Shown here: piece after piece, positions 26,601 to 39,957 of the stretch
How positions within the stretch are numbered: position 1 is the first letter of the stretch
Layout: each line of letters opens with the position of its first letter
From: Semisulcospira habei
Lineage: Eukaryota; Mollusca; Gastropoda; Semisulcospiridae
Assembly (NCBI GenBank): GCA_036245525.1
Contig: BTPG01000004.1
Coordinates: 208,743,452 to 208,807,451, forward strand
Reading direction: 5' to 3'
Length of the DNA stretch: 64,000 nt
Translations under genes and position numbers: made by a program
Notes under the pieces: generated by a model
What the model saw: only the letters and a program-made list of their open reading frames with translations
The model's database searches: none
What the model was told of the DNA's origin: nothing

Positions 26601-29600
26601 TTAGTGGGAGGGTGCCCATGGGAGGTGCACCAGGTCTGAAAGACCCTCCACGTGCCTTCGTACACCTTCCTTGTAGAGAGTCTGCGGGCTGCTGCAATTG
26701 CCGCCACTGCTGCATCCGAGAACCTCTAGCGGCGCGGGCGTGCCGGACAACCTCCAAGCGTGTAGGCGGAGGCGTACGGGGCACGGATGGAAAAGCCGCT
26801 GACGGGGCTGCTTGAGCATCGTGGAAGGGGTAGGAAGCTCCAGAGGAGGGTCCGTCGCAAGCGCGAGGAGGTCCGTGGTCCAGCTCTTGGTCCAGTTGAA
26901 GGGGGCCACCAGCAGGAGGACCGCCGAGCATCCCAGAAGCTTCCGCAGTACCTTCGGAACGAGGACTGCCGGGGGGTAGACGTAAGCAATCCGGCCGACC
27001 CAAGGAATGGGGAGCGCGTCCACTGCCCAAGCGAGTGGATCCAGGACTGGCGAGACGTAGACCGGGAGCTGGCTGCTTCATCTGGTGGCAAACAGATCCA
27101 CTAGCGGCGTTTCCCAATGAGAGCAGAGCAGGCGAAAAATATCCGGGCGTAGGGACCGCTCCGTGTGGAGCAACTGTCCGCGACGAGACAGGGCGTCCGC
27201 CTTCACGTTGAGGTGGCCAGGGATGTGGCGGGCTCGTAGGGCAATGCCTCGATCCCTGCACCAGAGGCGAAGGTGGCACCGAAGAATGCAAAGGGAGGGC
27301 GAGTGAGTGCCACCCTGATTCTGTATGTAAGCCACCACCGTCGAGTTGTCGGAGAGCACGAGGACGTCCTGATTGGCCAAGGTCTCCTGCCAACGTCGAA
27401 TGCCAATCCAACTGCCTTCAGCTCCAGCCAGTTGACGTGATTCCCGAACAGCTCCCGAAGCCAACGCCCGAGGCCGAGAGAAATCCGGTAACAGGTGCGC
27501 GCCCCAGCCGGCCTGGCTCGCCTCTGTACAGAGAGACCACCGAGGCGGCGGGGAGTGTAGGGCACCCCCGAAGCCAGCCAAGCGAGGTCCGCCCACCTCT
27601 CGAGGTGAGGACGAGCCCGAGGCGTGACAGGTACTAGATCCAACAGAGCGCCCGAGGGTCGCCAGTGAAGAAGGAGACGTAGCTGGAGAGGCCGAGCATA
27701 AAGTCTGCCCAAGGGAAGCAGGTCCGCAGCCGCCCTGAGGAGGCCCAGGAGTTGAAGCCAGACCCTGGCGGTGAAGGAGGATCCCATCCCCATCGAAGTC
27801 GCTAAGTCGACTATCTTCTGTCGCCTGGCCAGAGGCAGGCGGGCAAGGTTGAGGTCGGTCAGGAATTCCATCCCCCGATGTAGAAACCGTCGAGAGGGAG
27901 AAGAACGGATTTCCCCAATGAGTAGGAAACCTAGACGACGCAGAAGGGAAAGCAGGGCATCCCTGTCCGTCTGGAGGGCTGCGGAGACCAAGTTGCGCAG
28001 TAGAAGGTCGTCCAAGTAATTGGAGGCCGGGCTCAAGGAGCGCTGACGGAAATTGGCTATCACGGCGTCGAGCAGTCTTGTAAACACCCACGGACTGATG
28101 TTGAGGCCGAAAGGAAGGGCGCAGAACTGGTAGACGATCCCCCCAAGTCAAACCGAAGGTACCGGCGAAACGACGGATGAATCGGGACGTGCAGATAGGC
28201 GTCTGACAGATCGAGGCTGATCGCAAAGTCCATCGGCCGGAGGGCCGCACGGAGTGTCCTGGCCGTCTCCATCCTGAATCGAGGGGCCAAGCATCCTGAA
28301 TCGAGGCCAAGCTGTGAATCGAGGCCAAGCTGAGGCCAAGCTGATAAGTCGATAACTGGACGCCACTTGCCGCCTGGTTTGGGAGCTAGAAGAGTCGGCT
28401 GTAGAACGCCGGAGAGTCCTGCCGCAAAACCACCTCTGTCGCCGCTTTGGTGAGGAGGGTCGCCACTTCCCCGCGCAGAGCGTCCGCCTGTGTGCCGTCG
28501 AGCGGTTCCTGGGTCCACATGGGTGCTCAGCGTAGAGGCGGAGGCGAAAGTTGCAGGCCTGCGGTAACGGTGGAAAGAATCCAGGGGTCGTCCGGGAACA
28601 GCGATCTCCAAGATCGCTGAAGAGCGACAGCCGCCCGCCGACGGGAGGCCCGATTAATGAGGCGGGGGCGAGTCAAAGAGCCCGACCGCGGCCCGATCTA
28701 CGGGCACCGCGGGGCCAAGAAGGGCGAGGGGCGGGGCCGGCCTGAGTAGCCAGGAATGGACGGGCCCGACCTCGTGAAGATCCGACTGTAGAGAAGGAGG
28801 GCCTGAAAGACCGCTGGGCACGACCCCCGCCGTGCGGGGGGCGCGAAAGCGGGTCGAGGCTGGGTTAGATGCAGGCTTGGGCCACAAGTCCTTGGAAGAT
28901 TCCTTAAAGGTGTGCCAAGTGTCGCCGAACAGCTGAGGACCCCCTAAGGGGGCGTGACGGAGCTGGGTCTTCACTGACAAGGGAAGGTCCGAGCAGAGGC
29001 GCAAAAGGGTATCCCTCCTCCAGAGGTCGCATTTGGCAGCCGCTGCCCTGGCGGTGGCGGAAGAATGGTAGGCGGACCGGTTGGCCGCTATCAGGATGGA
29101 CTGCACGTCACGAAGCGGGGACTGAGCCTCCAGGTCCCACGTATCCTGTAGGCACTGCAGTGCTGCCTGGGTAGCCAGTTCCAACCCGAGCACGCCAGCG
29201 AGTTCCGCGCTAAGGAGGCGATCCTGTCGAGAGGCCGAGGCCACGAGTTCTGGACGAGCCTGCGGCCGCCCGCCTGTAGTAAGGCCGCCACATCCACCGC
29301 TGGAAAAGGAAAGGCGAAGGCTTGGGAGTGTCCAGCGTACTAGGCCTGGCGGAAGCTTAAGTTGATTCCCACCGGCGATCGAGCGGCGGTAAAGTATCCC
29401 GTGTCGCCGAAAGCGTCGTTACGCAGCTGGGCGGAGAAGCATCGGTGAGGTCCCGGAAGCCGGCTTGCGGGAGGGACTTGCGGCGCTGGACTTGCCTCTG
29501 CGCGTCGACCATGGCCGAAGCCTGTCTCTTCGGAGGAGGCGAAGGCGGACAGACGTCGGGCGGTAGGGACTTGGCGATAAGCCTTGAAGCCTCACCCATA

Positions 29601-30491
29601 GCGTGGACCGACTGTGATCCGAGCGAAGGGCCGGCAACGTCTGACGAGGCGGAGGCCGACGCGACAGCGGAAAAAGGCGGGAAGGAGAACCCGCCGCCGA
29701 GTCCTGCAAGAAGATCGCCGAGGCCGAGTCCGACGGATGAAGGCTGAGGACGTCCGTTCCAAACTGATCTTCTCGCGGCAAAGACGAAAGGGGCGAGCGG
29801 CTACGAGAGTGCCGCACCGCCGCGCGCGAGGTAGACGCAGCCGCCCGCGACGCACGCAAAGAGGCGCGCCGCGGCGACGGAGGGACCGTGGCAAAGCGAC
29901 GGTCCACCTCGAAGTCGGGATCCGCACGCGGCAGCCGACGTGAGCGACAAACCGCGATCGGAATACCGAGGAAGTGGCCTGGTCACCCCTGGCCCGCCCG
30001 GGAGAACCGGTGCGAGGGGGGGGGGGGGGGGGACCGCCAATAGTCTCCCCTAGCCCGCTCAGGAAAGGCGGAGCGGGGAGGGGACAAATACCGGGCACGC
30101 GGCCCCCCGTCCGATGTGTCGGACCGTGGAGGACGCGCGATGTCACACCGGGCCCGCCTGGTCGATACGAGGCGGGGGGGGGACAGTCTAGGGTCACGCC
30201 AAGCCCGCTCAGGAAAGGCGGAGCGGGGAGGGGACGATTTATGAGCCCGCTGCCCCAGCTCCGAAGCCTCGGAGCGAGGGGGGGGGGGGGGGCGAGGGTC
30301 CAAGTCACACCGGGCCCGTCCGGTCGATACGAGACGGGGGGGGGGACAGTCTACGGTCACGCCAAGCCCGCTCAGGCGAAGCGAAGCGGGGAGGGGACCA
30401 TTATGTGCACGCGACCCCCGCTCCGACTCCTCGGAGCGTGGGGGCCGAGAGTCAACCACACCCCGGGCCCGCCCAGGCGAGACGGGGCGGG

Positions 30492-30523
<32 letters not shown>

Positions 30524-33500
30524 AGAAAGCGAAGCATGCCTTGCCCGTTCGGAAAATACAGAGCGGGGAGGCAGCATTACTAACGGTCTCGAGTCACGTT
30601 CCGAAGCCTCGGTGCGTGAGCGAGAGCATTTCTTATCACGTTTACTCTCTTTCTTATGCTTGCGTTCCGTCACCCGTCCCCGCTCCGGAGACCTAGAGCC
30701 GGGGGTGGCCGACGAACGCTCATCTCTCCCAGACCGCTCGCCCGAAGCAGAGCGGGGGGTGGGAACCAAAATGGGCTCAAGCCACGCGCTAACGAAGCAG
30801 AGCGTGGGGAGCGTGACTCCGAAACTCGCCTACCCTGCTCCGAAGACTCGGAGAGGGGAGGGAGAACCTGCGAGGTAACGGTACAAGAAGGGGACTTACC
30901 TGTGGGCCGGAAAGCCCGATGCGCCGAGGGAAGTACGTCCACCCGTGGAGGATCCCGTGGAGACCGAAGCGGGCGAGGGGACCGGTCACGCCTGAAGAAG
31001 TCCCAACTGCGCGAACACCGGTCTTCCGTCCAAGCGGCGCCACCATCACACGTTCCGTCCGAAGCACAGCCCGAACACGGCAAGCAAGAGTCGAGTGCAT
31101 TAACCGGCCACTGGAAGTCCCCGCACGGCGGCAAGTCTTCGACACAGAAGAAGCCATAAGGCCCTAAACCAGCTACGCCGGCGAAGAAAGTCCACCTTGC
31201 ACAAACCAGCCGGGCACAAGTCACGTGCGTCGTCGAACCCCAAGGCCAAGCCAAGGGTGAACTCACAAGTCAGAGCCGGTAAAACCGGTCGGCGCACAGG
31301 TCACAATGAGTCCAATTGTCAAAGGAAAAACCACGAATGTAGTGAGTCCAGGGCTGAATCGAAGACTCCAATTCAAGCCCACAGTCAAAAACCACTGAAA
31401 CCCGTAGAACGGAGAAAGGCAAAAACTCGACCGTCCCCGGTCGAGCTATGAGTGAAACTGACGAGGTCGCCCTGTGCTCGCCGGGATAGGGTAGTAAGGG
31501 GAGGCCACCCGGGGTCATAGTGCTTGGATCCCCGGTGTCTCCTCCCCAGTTGTGTGCTACACACAATTTTGCTGAAATCTATAGGCAATAGAGTGTATTC
31601 CCAGATAGTAATGCCATCGGTAATGTATTTTGAAAAAACAATTAGATTTTCACTAGCTTACTCACATATGTTTAACCCCCTTCAATGCCAAGAAACGTGA
31701 ACCAAATCCAATCGCAAGAGACATAGATCCTCATGAGCTGGACAGATGATTTTAAATCCTACCGGTGAGCCTGTCTTAACCCCTTCCCTGCCACTGTACG
31801 TACATTTTCCTTTCTGAACTCTTGGTTCATTCAATGAACAAAAGCTACAACCATCCAAAGAACATGGATACAAATTGGTATTGTTTCTCGGACGGCTTAT
31901 ATAACTAGAAAGGCCTTGAAAACGAAGTGAGAGAGAGAAAGAGTACCTATAAAGGCGGCAATGTGCTGCAGCTCATGTCCGATCCTGAAGGCGATCTTGT
32001 CTGTGGCAGACACACTACTGGTGCGGCCATGGTCGGTACCTGGGATGTAGTGCGTCTTGCTGCTGGAGTTCAAGGTTGGGGGCAGCACGCTTGGGTTGAA
32101 CAAGCTGATCACCACATTCAACACAAACTTCACGTCTGTCACGCACATGCGTGGCATGTCTGCAAAAATCACAGGTCAGGGTGTGCTGGTCAGCCATTCT
32201 GGACTCTACGACACTAGGCACATCTCCTTCAATATGTTATATTATTCAACATAAACCTGTCGTTTCTCATGCAACAGACCACAGGAATCTGAATGCATCT
32301 ATCATTTTTGCAATTTATTTCCGAACTGTCAACATTCTATAACCCTTTGCTTGTAGCGGTCTTGGTTGCGATGATTCCTACTGGAATCATCACGACTAAA
32401 ACTGTTAAAGACATGACTTTCACTCGGCATTCTCATCTTATTGTATACTTTAAAAAGTTAGTAAACTGTTTAGTCTGAAGAATTCTTTCTTCTTTGTTCG
32501 TTATTTTATTGCACTGTACATTCTTGGCAGGCACTCTTTCGTTGCAGATTTGTTTCATTTAGTAGTTGCGGGATATAAATCAACTGTGACAGATCAAAGG
32601 TAGTGCTTGTGATCAGCTTGGCGCCTTCCCATGTGTCAAGCTAACCCATAAAGCCCTGACACGCTATGACAGGATGTGGATCGACCATGATAGTTCAAGG
32701 GTGGTGTCAGAATAGCTTGGCACCTGTAGGCACCAAGCTATTCCGACACCACCCTTGAACTATCATGGTCGATCTGTCTCCAGAACTATGATGTAGACCT
32801 CGAATAATGTCTTAAAAAACTGACATAACATAATTATAATGACGAGCAAAAGAACTGTGATGTTTTTGGAGCCATCGGAAACACTCTAGTGTTTCCAATG
32901 GTTCCGAAAATGTCGCATTCCTTTTGCTTGTCAGTAGTGTTTCTGAGGGTTCTGAAAATGTTGCATTCTTTTGCTCATCAGCGTACCTCTGCAGCCACAG
33001 CCCACGCGGATGCAGAGCGGTAGGATAAAGTTGGTCAGCAGGTGCAGCATGCGGTCGCCGGGGTACAGAGCCGACGCGCCACCACAGATATACTCCAGGG
33101 AATAATGCTCCTGCACACACAACGGTACGTCTCGCATTACATAGGAAACTTACATTTTCGGTCTGGGCCGACTGGTACGAACCTCCTGTGAACGGTCAGG
33201 TGTCATTTGCATCCATTTTATGTGCCAAATAATGGGCCCAAATTCTGCTGAAGAGCACCTCTAGCCCATGAAGCACCGACATGCTACAACAGGATGTGGA
33301 TCGACTGTGATAGTTCAAGGGTGGTGTCAGAATAGCTTGGCACCTTGAACTATCAGGGCCGATCTGTCAACAGAACTGTGCTGTAGACCTCAAAAGATGT
33401 CTTAAAAAACTGACAATTTTTCATCACACTTTCGGACCCCGCTCCTTCTCCGTCTACGGTCTATCCACTTGGAGCACTCCCCCACTCTCTCTCCGTCAGA

Positions 33501-35528
33501 AACACTCTCTCTCCTCCTTCCAGTCTGCCCTCAAAACTCACCTCTTTCAACAGTTCTAGCACTATAACGCAATCACACTCCCCACCCTAAGCTGACTGTC
33601 CTAATGTATTTGTGGTACATGAGTCATTGTCAAAAGCGTGCGCATGCGTGCACGTTTAGAGTTATAATTATTATAAGATAAGTGCATTATAAATACCGTA
33701 ATTATTATTATCCTCAGGATGTAGTGAGTTAAAGTGCATACGACCTCGTGGCTCTGAGCTATGAACGTGGCAAAATGCGCCTCGCATGTGAATTTTATGG
33801 AGATTAAAAACAACCGTCATATCCTAAGCTGTAGTCAGCCTGGATTGGCTAGCCTGTGCTGAGCCTAAGCCCTGTAGTGTACATACAAACTCTTTCATCT
33901 TCCAAATTATCAGATCCCTCTCATTCCCCATTTAACCCATTCAGCCCCAACACCCTACAGCAGGCGATGGACTGACCATGATAATTCCACGGTAGTGCCA
34001 GATTAGCTGGGCATCTGAAGGTGCCAAGCTAATCTGGCACTACCCTTGAATTATCATGGTCAATCCATCCCCTAAACTGAAAAACTGAAAACAATCCAAC
34101 TGCAAGAGATACACATCCTCATGAGCCCCCGCGCGGAGCGCCACATACTTACTCCGAGGGCCTGCATCTGCATGGCCACAAGCTTGACGACGGCGGAGCA
34201 GAAAACCGGAGCCACCTCCGGAAACGAAGAATTTTCACTGCGGTGACTGCTGTGCGTGTTCGTGCTGGGGTCGCCCGGGATGTTCACGCCACCCAGGCCC
34301 GACAGCAGTATGGAGATCAGCACACTCACGAGCGTCTGCGGTCAGTCAGGGTTTTTCTTTTCATTTAATTTCTCTCTTTTAAGCCCTTGCGTATGCAGCG
34401 GTGCGATTGCACGCACAAGGGGCGGTGGAGGCTGCGTGCGCAAGGGCGAGAAAAGAAAGGCCAAAGCACTTCACGCTAACTTCGAGCACACGGATTAAAC
34501 ATAACGCAAAACCTGCAAGAAACATGGCAGAAATCAAATGCTGTCTGTAGACAATATATAGAGATTAATCCCTTTAACGCTACCCATCTGCAAGAGACAT
34601 AAATCCTCATGAGCCCCCGCAGTCGCGGGGGCTCATGAGGATTTATGTCTCTTGTTAGGCTTGTGTTCCTTGTTCCTTGTGTGTCACCATTTTAGTTCAA
34701 GGGTGGTGCCAGAATAGCTTGGCGCCTCAAACATCCTGTGGGCCAACTTGCCTGACATTCTCATGAGCTCCTGCAGATTGCAGAGACTCAGGAGAATGTC
34801 AGGCAAGTTGGCCCCCATCGCCTGATTGCAGAGTCTCATTAATCTAGTACATAAGCACGCCAACCAGTGCTCTGACCATGCAGACAGAAGGGGCCACCGA
34901 TCATCAACATCTAATTACTGCCCCCTTCAAATAAGAAATTATTAAATGTCTCAGAAGAGGAGACGGCTGTTTCTACTGCCTTTGTTTGTTCTGGCGTTTG
35001 TTCTGGATGTATCAAAATGGCGGACTTCCTTTTTTTGTTACATGTATACCGACGAGCAAAAGAAATGTAACATTTTTGGAATCATCGGAAACACTAACTC
35101 TTCCTTTTGGGAATTATAGGAAACACGGAAGCGTTTCCAATGATTCCCAAAATGTCACATTCCTTTTATATAAAACTGGTGACGCTACGCATGTGCCGTA
35201 TCAGGTAAGGGAAGCTGCTCAGTGAAGGGAAGCTATTAAGGGATGTTGGTACAGCTCACTCGGGTGGTTCCCCGGTGGCTATGCTGTACACAACGATCCC
35301 TGGGCTGAAATTGATTGGCTAAGTGCTACTTCCATACAGTAATACCATCGGTAATGTTTTTTGAGGAAACAAGTAACATTTTTGGAATCATCGGAAACAC
35401 TTCCTTTTTGGAATCATCGGAAACACGGAAATGTTTCCAATGATTCCCAAAATGTTACATTCCTTTTATATATATATATCTGCTGAGGAATTCAGCTTGA
35501 CTTTCACCCCCTGTCGCCACAATCATCC

Positions 35529-35566
<38 letters not shown>

Positions 35567-37775
35567 GCAGAGTCACTTTGCTTTGCCGATGCTTTTTCCA
35601 TCCAGCTTCAAAAAAGACCTGCTGGATTTGCATGTGGGTCAAAGACCAATGCATAACATGAACGCTGTACAAACCTTCAGATGTGGCAGATAGGCAATGT
35701 AGGCAAACTTCTTTAATGTCTGGTATACACCTGGATGACAAATAAATGTACTCTGCCTTTAATACACTCAAAACAATGCATCTACAACAATATGAGCATA
35801 AAAACACTGAAGTGCAAATAAGTGTGTGTATGTGACATGTGTACGCATGTGTTTGTATGTGCATGTGTGTGTGTGAACATATAGGCTTGTCTTTAGTCTG
35901 CACTGTGTTAGAGAGGTTCAGGTGGGGCTGTGCCGTTGGCGCCAGCCATTAGGCGCCTTGGCGACAGACTTCACCTGTCCTGAGCCATTGTCCATTATTG
36001 TTGTTATAAGCTGTTGTGCAAGTGTGAGTGACTGTGAGTTGCACCTGAGGTAGTGAGACACATTTTGTTATACATAAACATATCTTTGGAACAATAAAGG
36101 CGGTGGACCGACCGATAGACTAACTTCCTGCTTAGGGGGATATGGCTTGTCACTTAAAATCCTAAAATGAGCTACAGTCCACTTTGCTCATAACAAATTC
36201 AGATACAACAACTCAGAATAAAGGATATCTTAACCATTAATTTTGTGTGTTAGTAGCGGTTTTTGTCACGATTCCTGTAGGAATCATTGTGACTAAAACC
36301 GTTACTGACATGCAAGGGGTTAATTTTCAGAGATCCTGGCCACATTATTCCATGTAAATTACCCTGCTTCTTGAAAACTTACAAAAACAACCAAGACAAT
36401 GCTGAGTTTCCCCAAGCATTTTGTTATTTTTGAAGTTCACTGATCTTGATAATAAGGAAAAAAATGTCAGTGAGCGAAAAACAGAAATGACTGAAAATTG
36501 TCCACAGACTGACTATGTCCCATAATCCACGGCCAGCAAGAGACATAAATTCTCATGAGCCCCTGCGTCCGCAGGGGCTCATGAGAATTTATGCCTCTTG
36601 CAGACGAAACAGGCTGGCAACCAAAATTCAGTCATCAGGAATTTTCAAAAAGCGGAATGTCTCCAGGACTGCAGACCGTCAACTGTGTTTTTGCATGTGG
36701 AAACTTAAATGCTAGTGGCACAAACATGTACATGGAGTGACAATTGATAAAAGCAAAAAGAGAAACGCCCGTCACAATCCAGGCCATAGGTACCTTTTAG
36801 TATGTTCGCAGCCGCTTCCCAGTCTACCTGCCTCTGTCAAAACAAACACACAACAGTACCGTGATCAAAGATCGCCAAATTTAATGCACATGCACACATT
36901 AACCCATATCATACCGAGTCTAAAAGCTTCAAAGTTGTACACTGCTATATGCAAGCTACATTACAGTACTTACAGATAAGGATATAAAGCAATGGCTTTA
37001 GTTCAAGGGTGGTGCCAGAATAGCTTGGCGCCTAGAGGCGACAAGCTATTCTGGCACTACCCTTGAACTATTTTAGTCAAACTTATTTCACACACTGGTG
37101 TATTCCAAATGATAAGGGTTAACCCATTACATCCTGAGGCTGTTTTTTTAAAAGTGCTTATTGTCCTATGAAAGGTACATTACAGATTACAGGATAGATC
37201 AACCATTTTAGTTTAAGGGTGGTGCCAGAATAGCTTGGTGCCTGAGGTGCTTGCTACTGAGCGCACTTCACCACAACCCACTGAACAGTCCATTCTACTT
37301 TCAACAAGGTAGACTATAAAGACAAAAGAAAGCAGGTAGGCTCATTACTGACATGCCCGGTGTAGTTGCCATTACTCTATATTCATAACATGAATCACGA
37401 CCAGCACTGACCCTGAGAGCTGTTTTCTTTGAAATCTTGGTGAAGAGTCTGTCCAGGCGACGCAGAATAAGGTTAAGGGCAGGTCGCACCAGCTCCTGTG
37501 ACCAGTCCGTATTGGGCAGGATTTCAAGCATGTACCTGACACACACAACATTACAGCAGTGAGGTACATATGCCTAACACATCCAACTTTACAATGAGAT
37601 CTGACAGCAGTGAGCATGTCCCTGGCATGAATCATCTGCAAACGCATGATGTGAAATGGAGCGACTGCTAATAATAATAATACATGGTACTTATATGGCG
37701 CGCATTTCTCATATTTATAATATAACTCAATGCGCAGGCGAAAACCACACACACACACAGAGTCTGCAGGGGGGG

Positions 37776-37808
<33 letters not shown>

Positions 37809-39884
37809 GGGTGTACAGAAAACCGTAGAGATTACACGAAACTCTGAGAGAAAAAGTAAGTTTTCAACTTTGCTTTGAACTGCTAAGGTGAGAGGCATTT
37901 CTCAGCTCAGTCAGTAAGGAATTCCAAATTAAAGGAGCAGTACATCTGAAAGAGCATTCACCACTAATCAGGTCAGACAGGGGCTGAACACATAGCAAAA
38001 ACAGTACACCCCAGTAGCAAAACGTCTTCAGACCCACGACAGCTGCAGCAGGCCCACGCACAGCTGAGACAACTGGGACACAGAGCTCAGCTGGCTTGCC
38101 CAAGACTGAGATGGCTGGCGAAGATATGTCGATGCCTTGTGTTTGTGTGTGTGTGTGTGTGCGTGCACATGAGCGTGTGTGTATGTGTGACAGTTAATTG
38201 TGTGCATGTGTGAATGAAAGTTAATTGTGATATTTCAAGCCTCTCTTAGTCTTGAGCATAGTTTACAAGTGGTAAGGTTTTTGACTGTTTCTTATTGATT
38301 GTTTGCTGCACTGACTTGTAATGATTGTGCATATGGGAAAATGTCACTATGCCAAGACATATTGCAATGTTATTCTTTTCTTAATGACAGGCAAATGGCA
38401 ATAAACGATATCATATTCTTCCTCTTCCAATGTTCTATAAAATGGCAGTCATTTAGTTTCCTTTGACTGCTGAGAAAAGGTGAACACCACACAACTGCAA
38501 GAGGCATCGATCCTCATGAGCCCCTGCAATTGTGGGGGGCTCATGAGGATCTATGCCTCTTGCTGAGACAAATTTGCATCCATGTTCAGGCCACCAGAGT
38601 AGTTTTCCACCCACCTCTGCAGTCCTGTGCAGCCCATGGCATAGGGGTCATAGGGAATGAGCTTGAGCAGTGTGTGTGCTATCTCTGCCAGCCGCTGTAA
38701 CAAAAGTACTGAAACATCAGCATCATCAAATAACAGATATGCACGAGGCCCCATTATTCCTTGTGTACATGGTCATGTGTGTGCACTGCAGGTGTTAGAC
38801 ATCTGCGGAAGCAGGGGCTTATGTTATATTTATGCCTCTTGCAGATGGACCAGGCTGGTTGGAGGGCTGTTCTGTCTGTGGCAAAAAGCCAAAATTTAGC
38901 TCTCTGGGATTTTGAAAAAAGCTGAACCAGTCTCCAGAGCTGAAGATCCTCACCTATGATTCAGTGGTAGCCCCCCTTTGATAATGAACCTGTGAAAAGT
39001 ATACTGATGAGCAAAAGAAACGTGACAATTTTGGAATCATTGGAAATACCAAAGTGTTTCCGACGATTCCAAAAATGTCACATTTCTTCTGCTCATAAGT
39101 AAACTTTCACAAAGTAATTTTGAAGTGTTTCTGATGATTCAAAAAATTTTGCATTTCTTTTTCTCATCAGCGCATCAGTGGCTGCATGCACTAGGGGAGG
39201 TGGAGGGGGGGGGGGGGGTCATTTGATCCAGTAAAATCGTTGTATTGGAAAGATGTCATTATTTCAACTCACGTTGTGACTTTTGTGATCGAGCAGCTCG
39301 GGAGGTCGGAAGGAGGGGTCGGCCAGTATCTTGCGCAACTGGCGAAGGCGTTGGTGGCATGTGGTCCAGAACTGCGCTGCGATGGAGAGGATGGAGTCGC
39401 GAGGTCGCCGGAACTCTTCCCTCACTTCCAGCTCCTCCGGCTCTGCCCCGTATGCTCGCCTCCGCCCCTCCTCCATTCTGTGACTGTACAACGGAACATG
39501 AGTGAGATATCCAGACCAGGGGGCTAGTTGCATGAGTGAGCTTAGTCCTGCGCCAGCCACCAAGCAAGGTGCTCTGCTACAGCAGAGCACCTTGCTTGGT
39601 GGCTGGCGCAGGACTAAGCTCACTCATGCAACTGGCCCCGGGTGACTGCTGTGTATTTAAAATGACAGAAATAATCAAAAAAGAATGAAACAGGCTTTGG
39701 AAAGACAAGCACCAAACAGTGTACAAACAAGTGAAAAACAGTGAAGGACAATGAAAAAAACATCATTCATTTCCTTGTTTTTGGTTGTTTTTTTTTCCGT
39801 TTTAGCACAACAGTTGTTCATTAGTTCACCATGTCAGCACTTGGTTTTGATGAAAGGACTTTCAAGATTGTTAATTAGCATGCC

Positions 39885-39957
<73 letters not shown>

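Larger units (their letters stand above)
25234..31642 (-). mobile_element. DIRS-type retrotransposon E2
   Basis: About 6.4 kb in the UNC80 intron between exons 19 and 20. Inverted ends: 25285-25445 is repeated in reverse at 31450-31618, including GTGTGTAGCACACAACTGGG. The internal complementary region is at 25488-25590. Contains gag-like, RT, RNase H and tyrosine recombinase. RT, RNase H and the recombinase catalytic boxes are present, but frameshifts and a short tandem expansion in RT make it inactive. A large G-rich minisatellite lies in gag. Confidence 0.9.

Noticed and set aside
29974..30878. Plus-strand frames of 157-240 codons rich in Gly, Arg and Pro
   Set aside because: Open because of the G-rich minisatellite in E2 gag; no start context, and the antisense strand holds gag homology.
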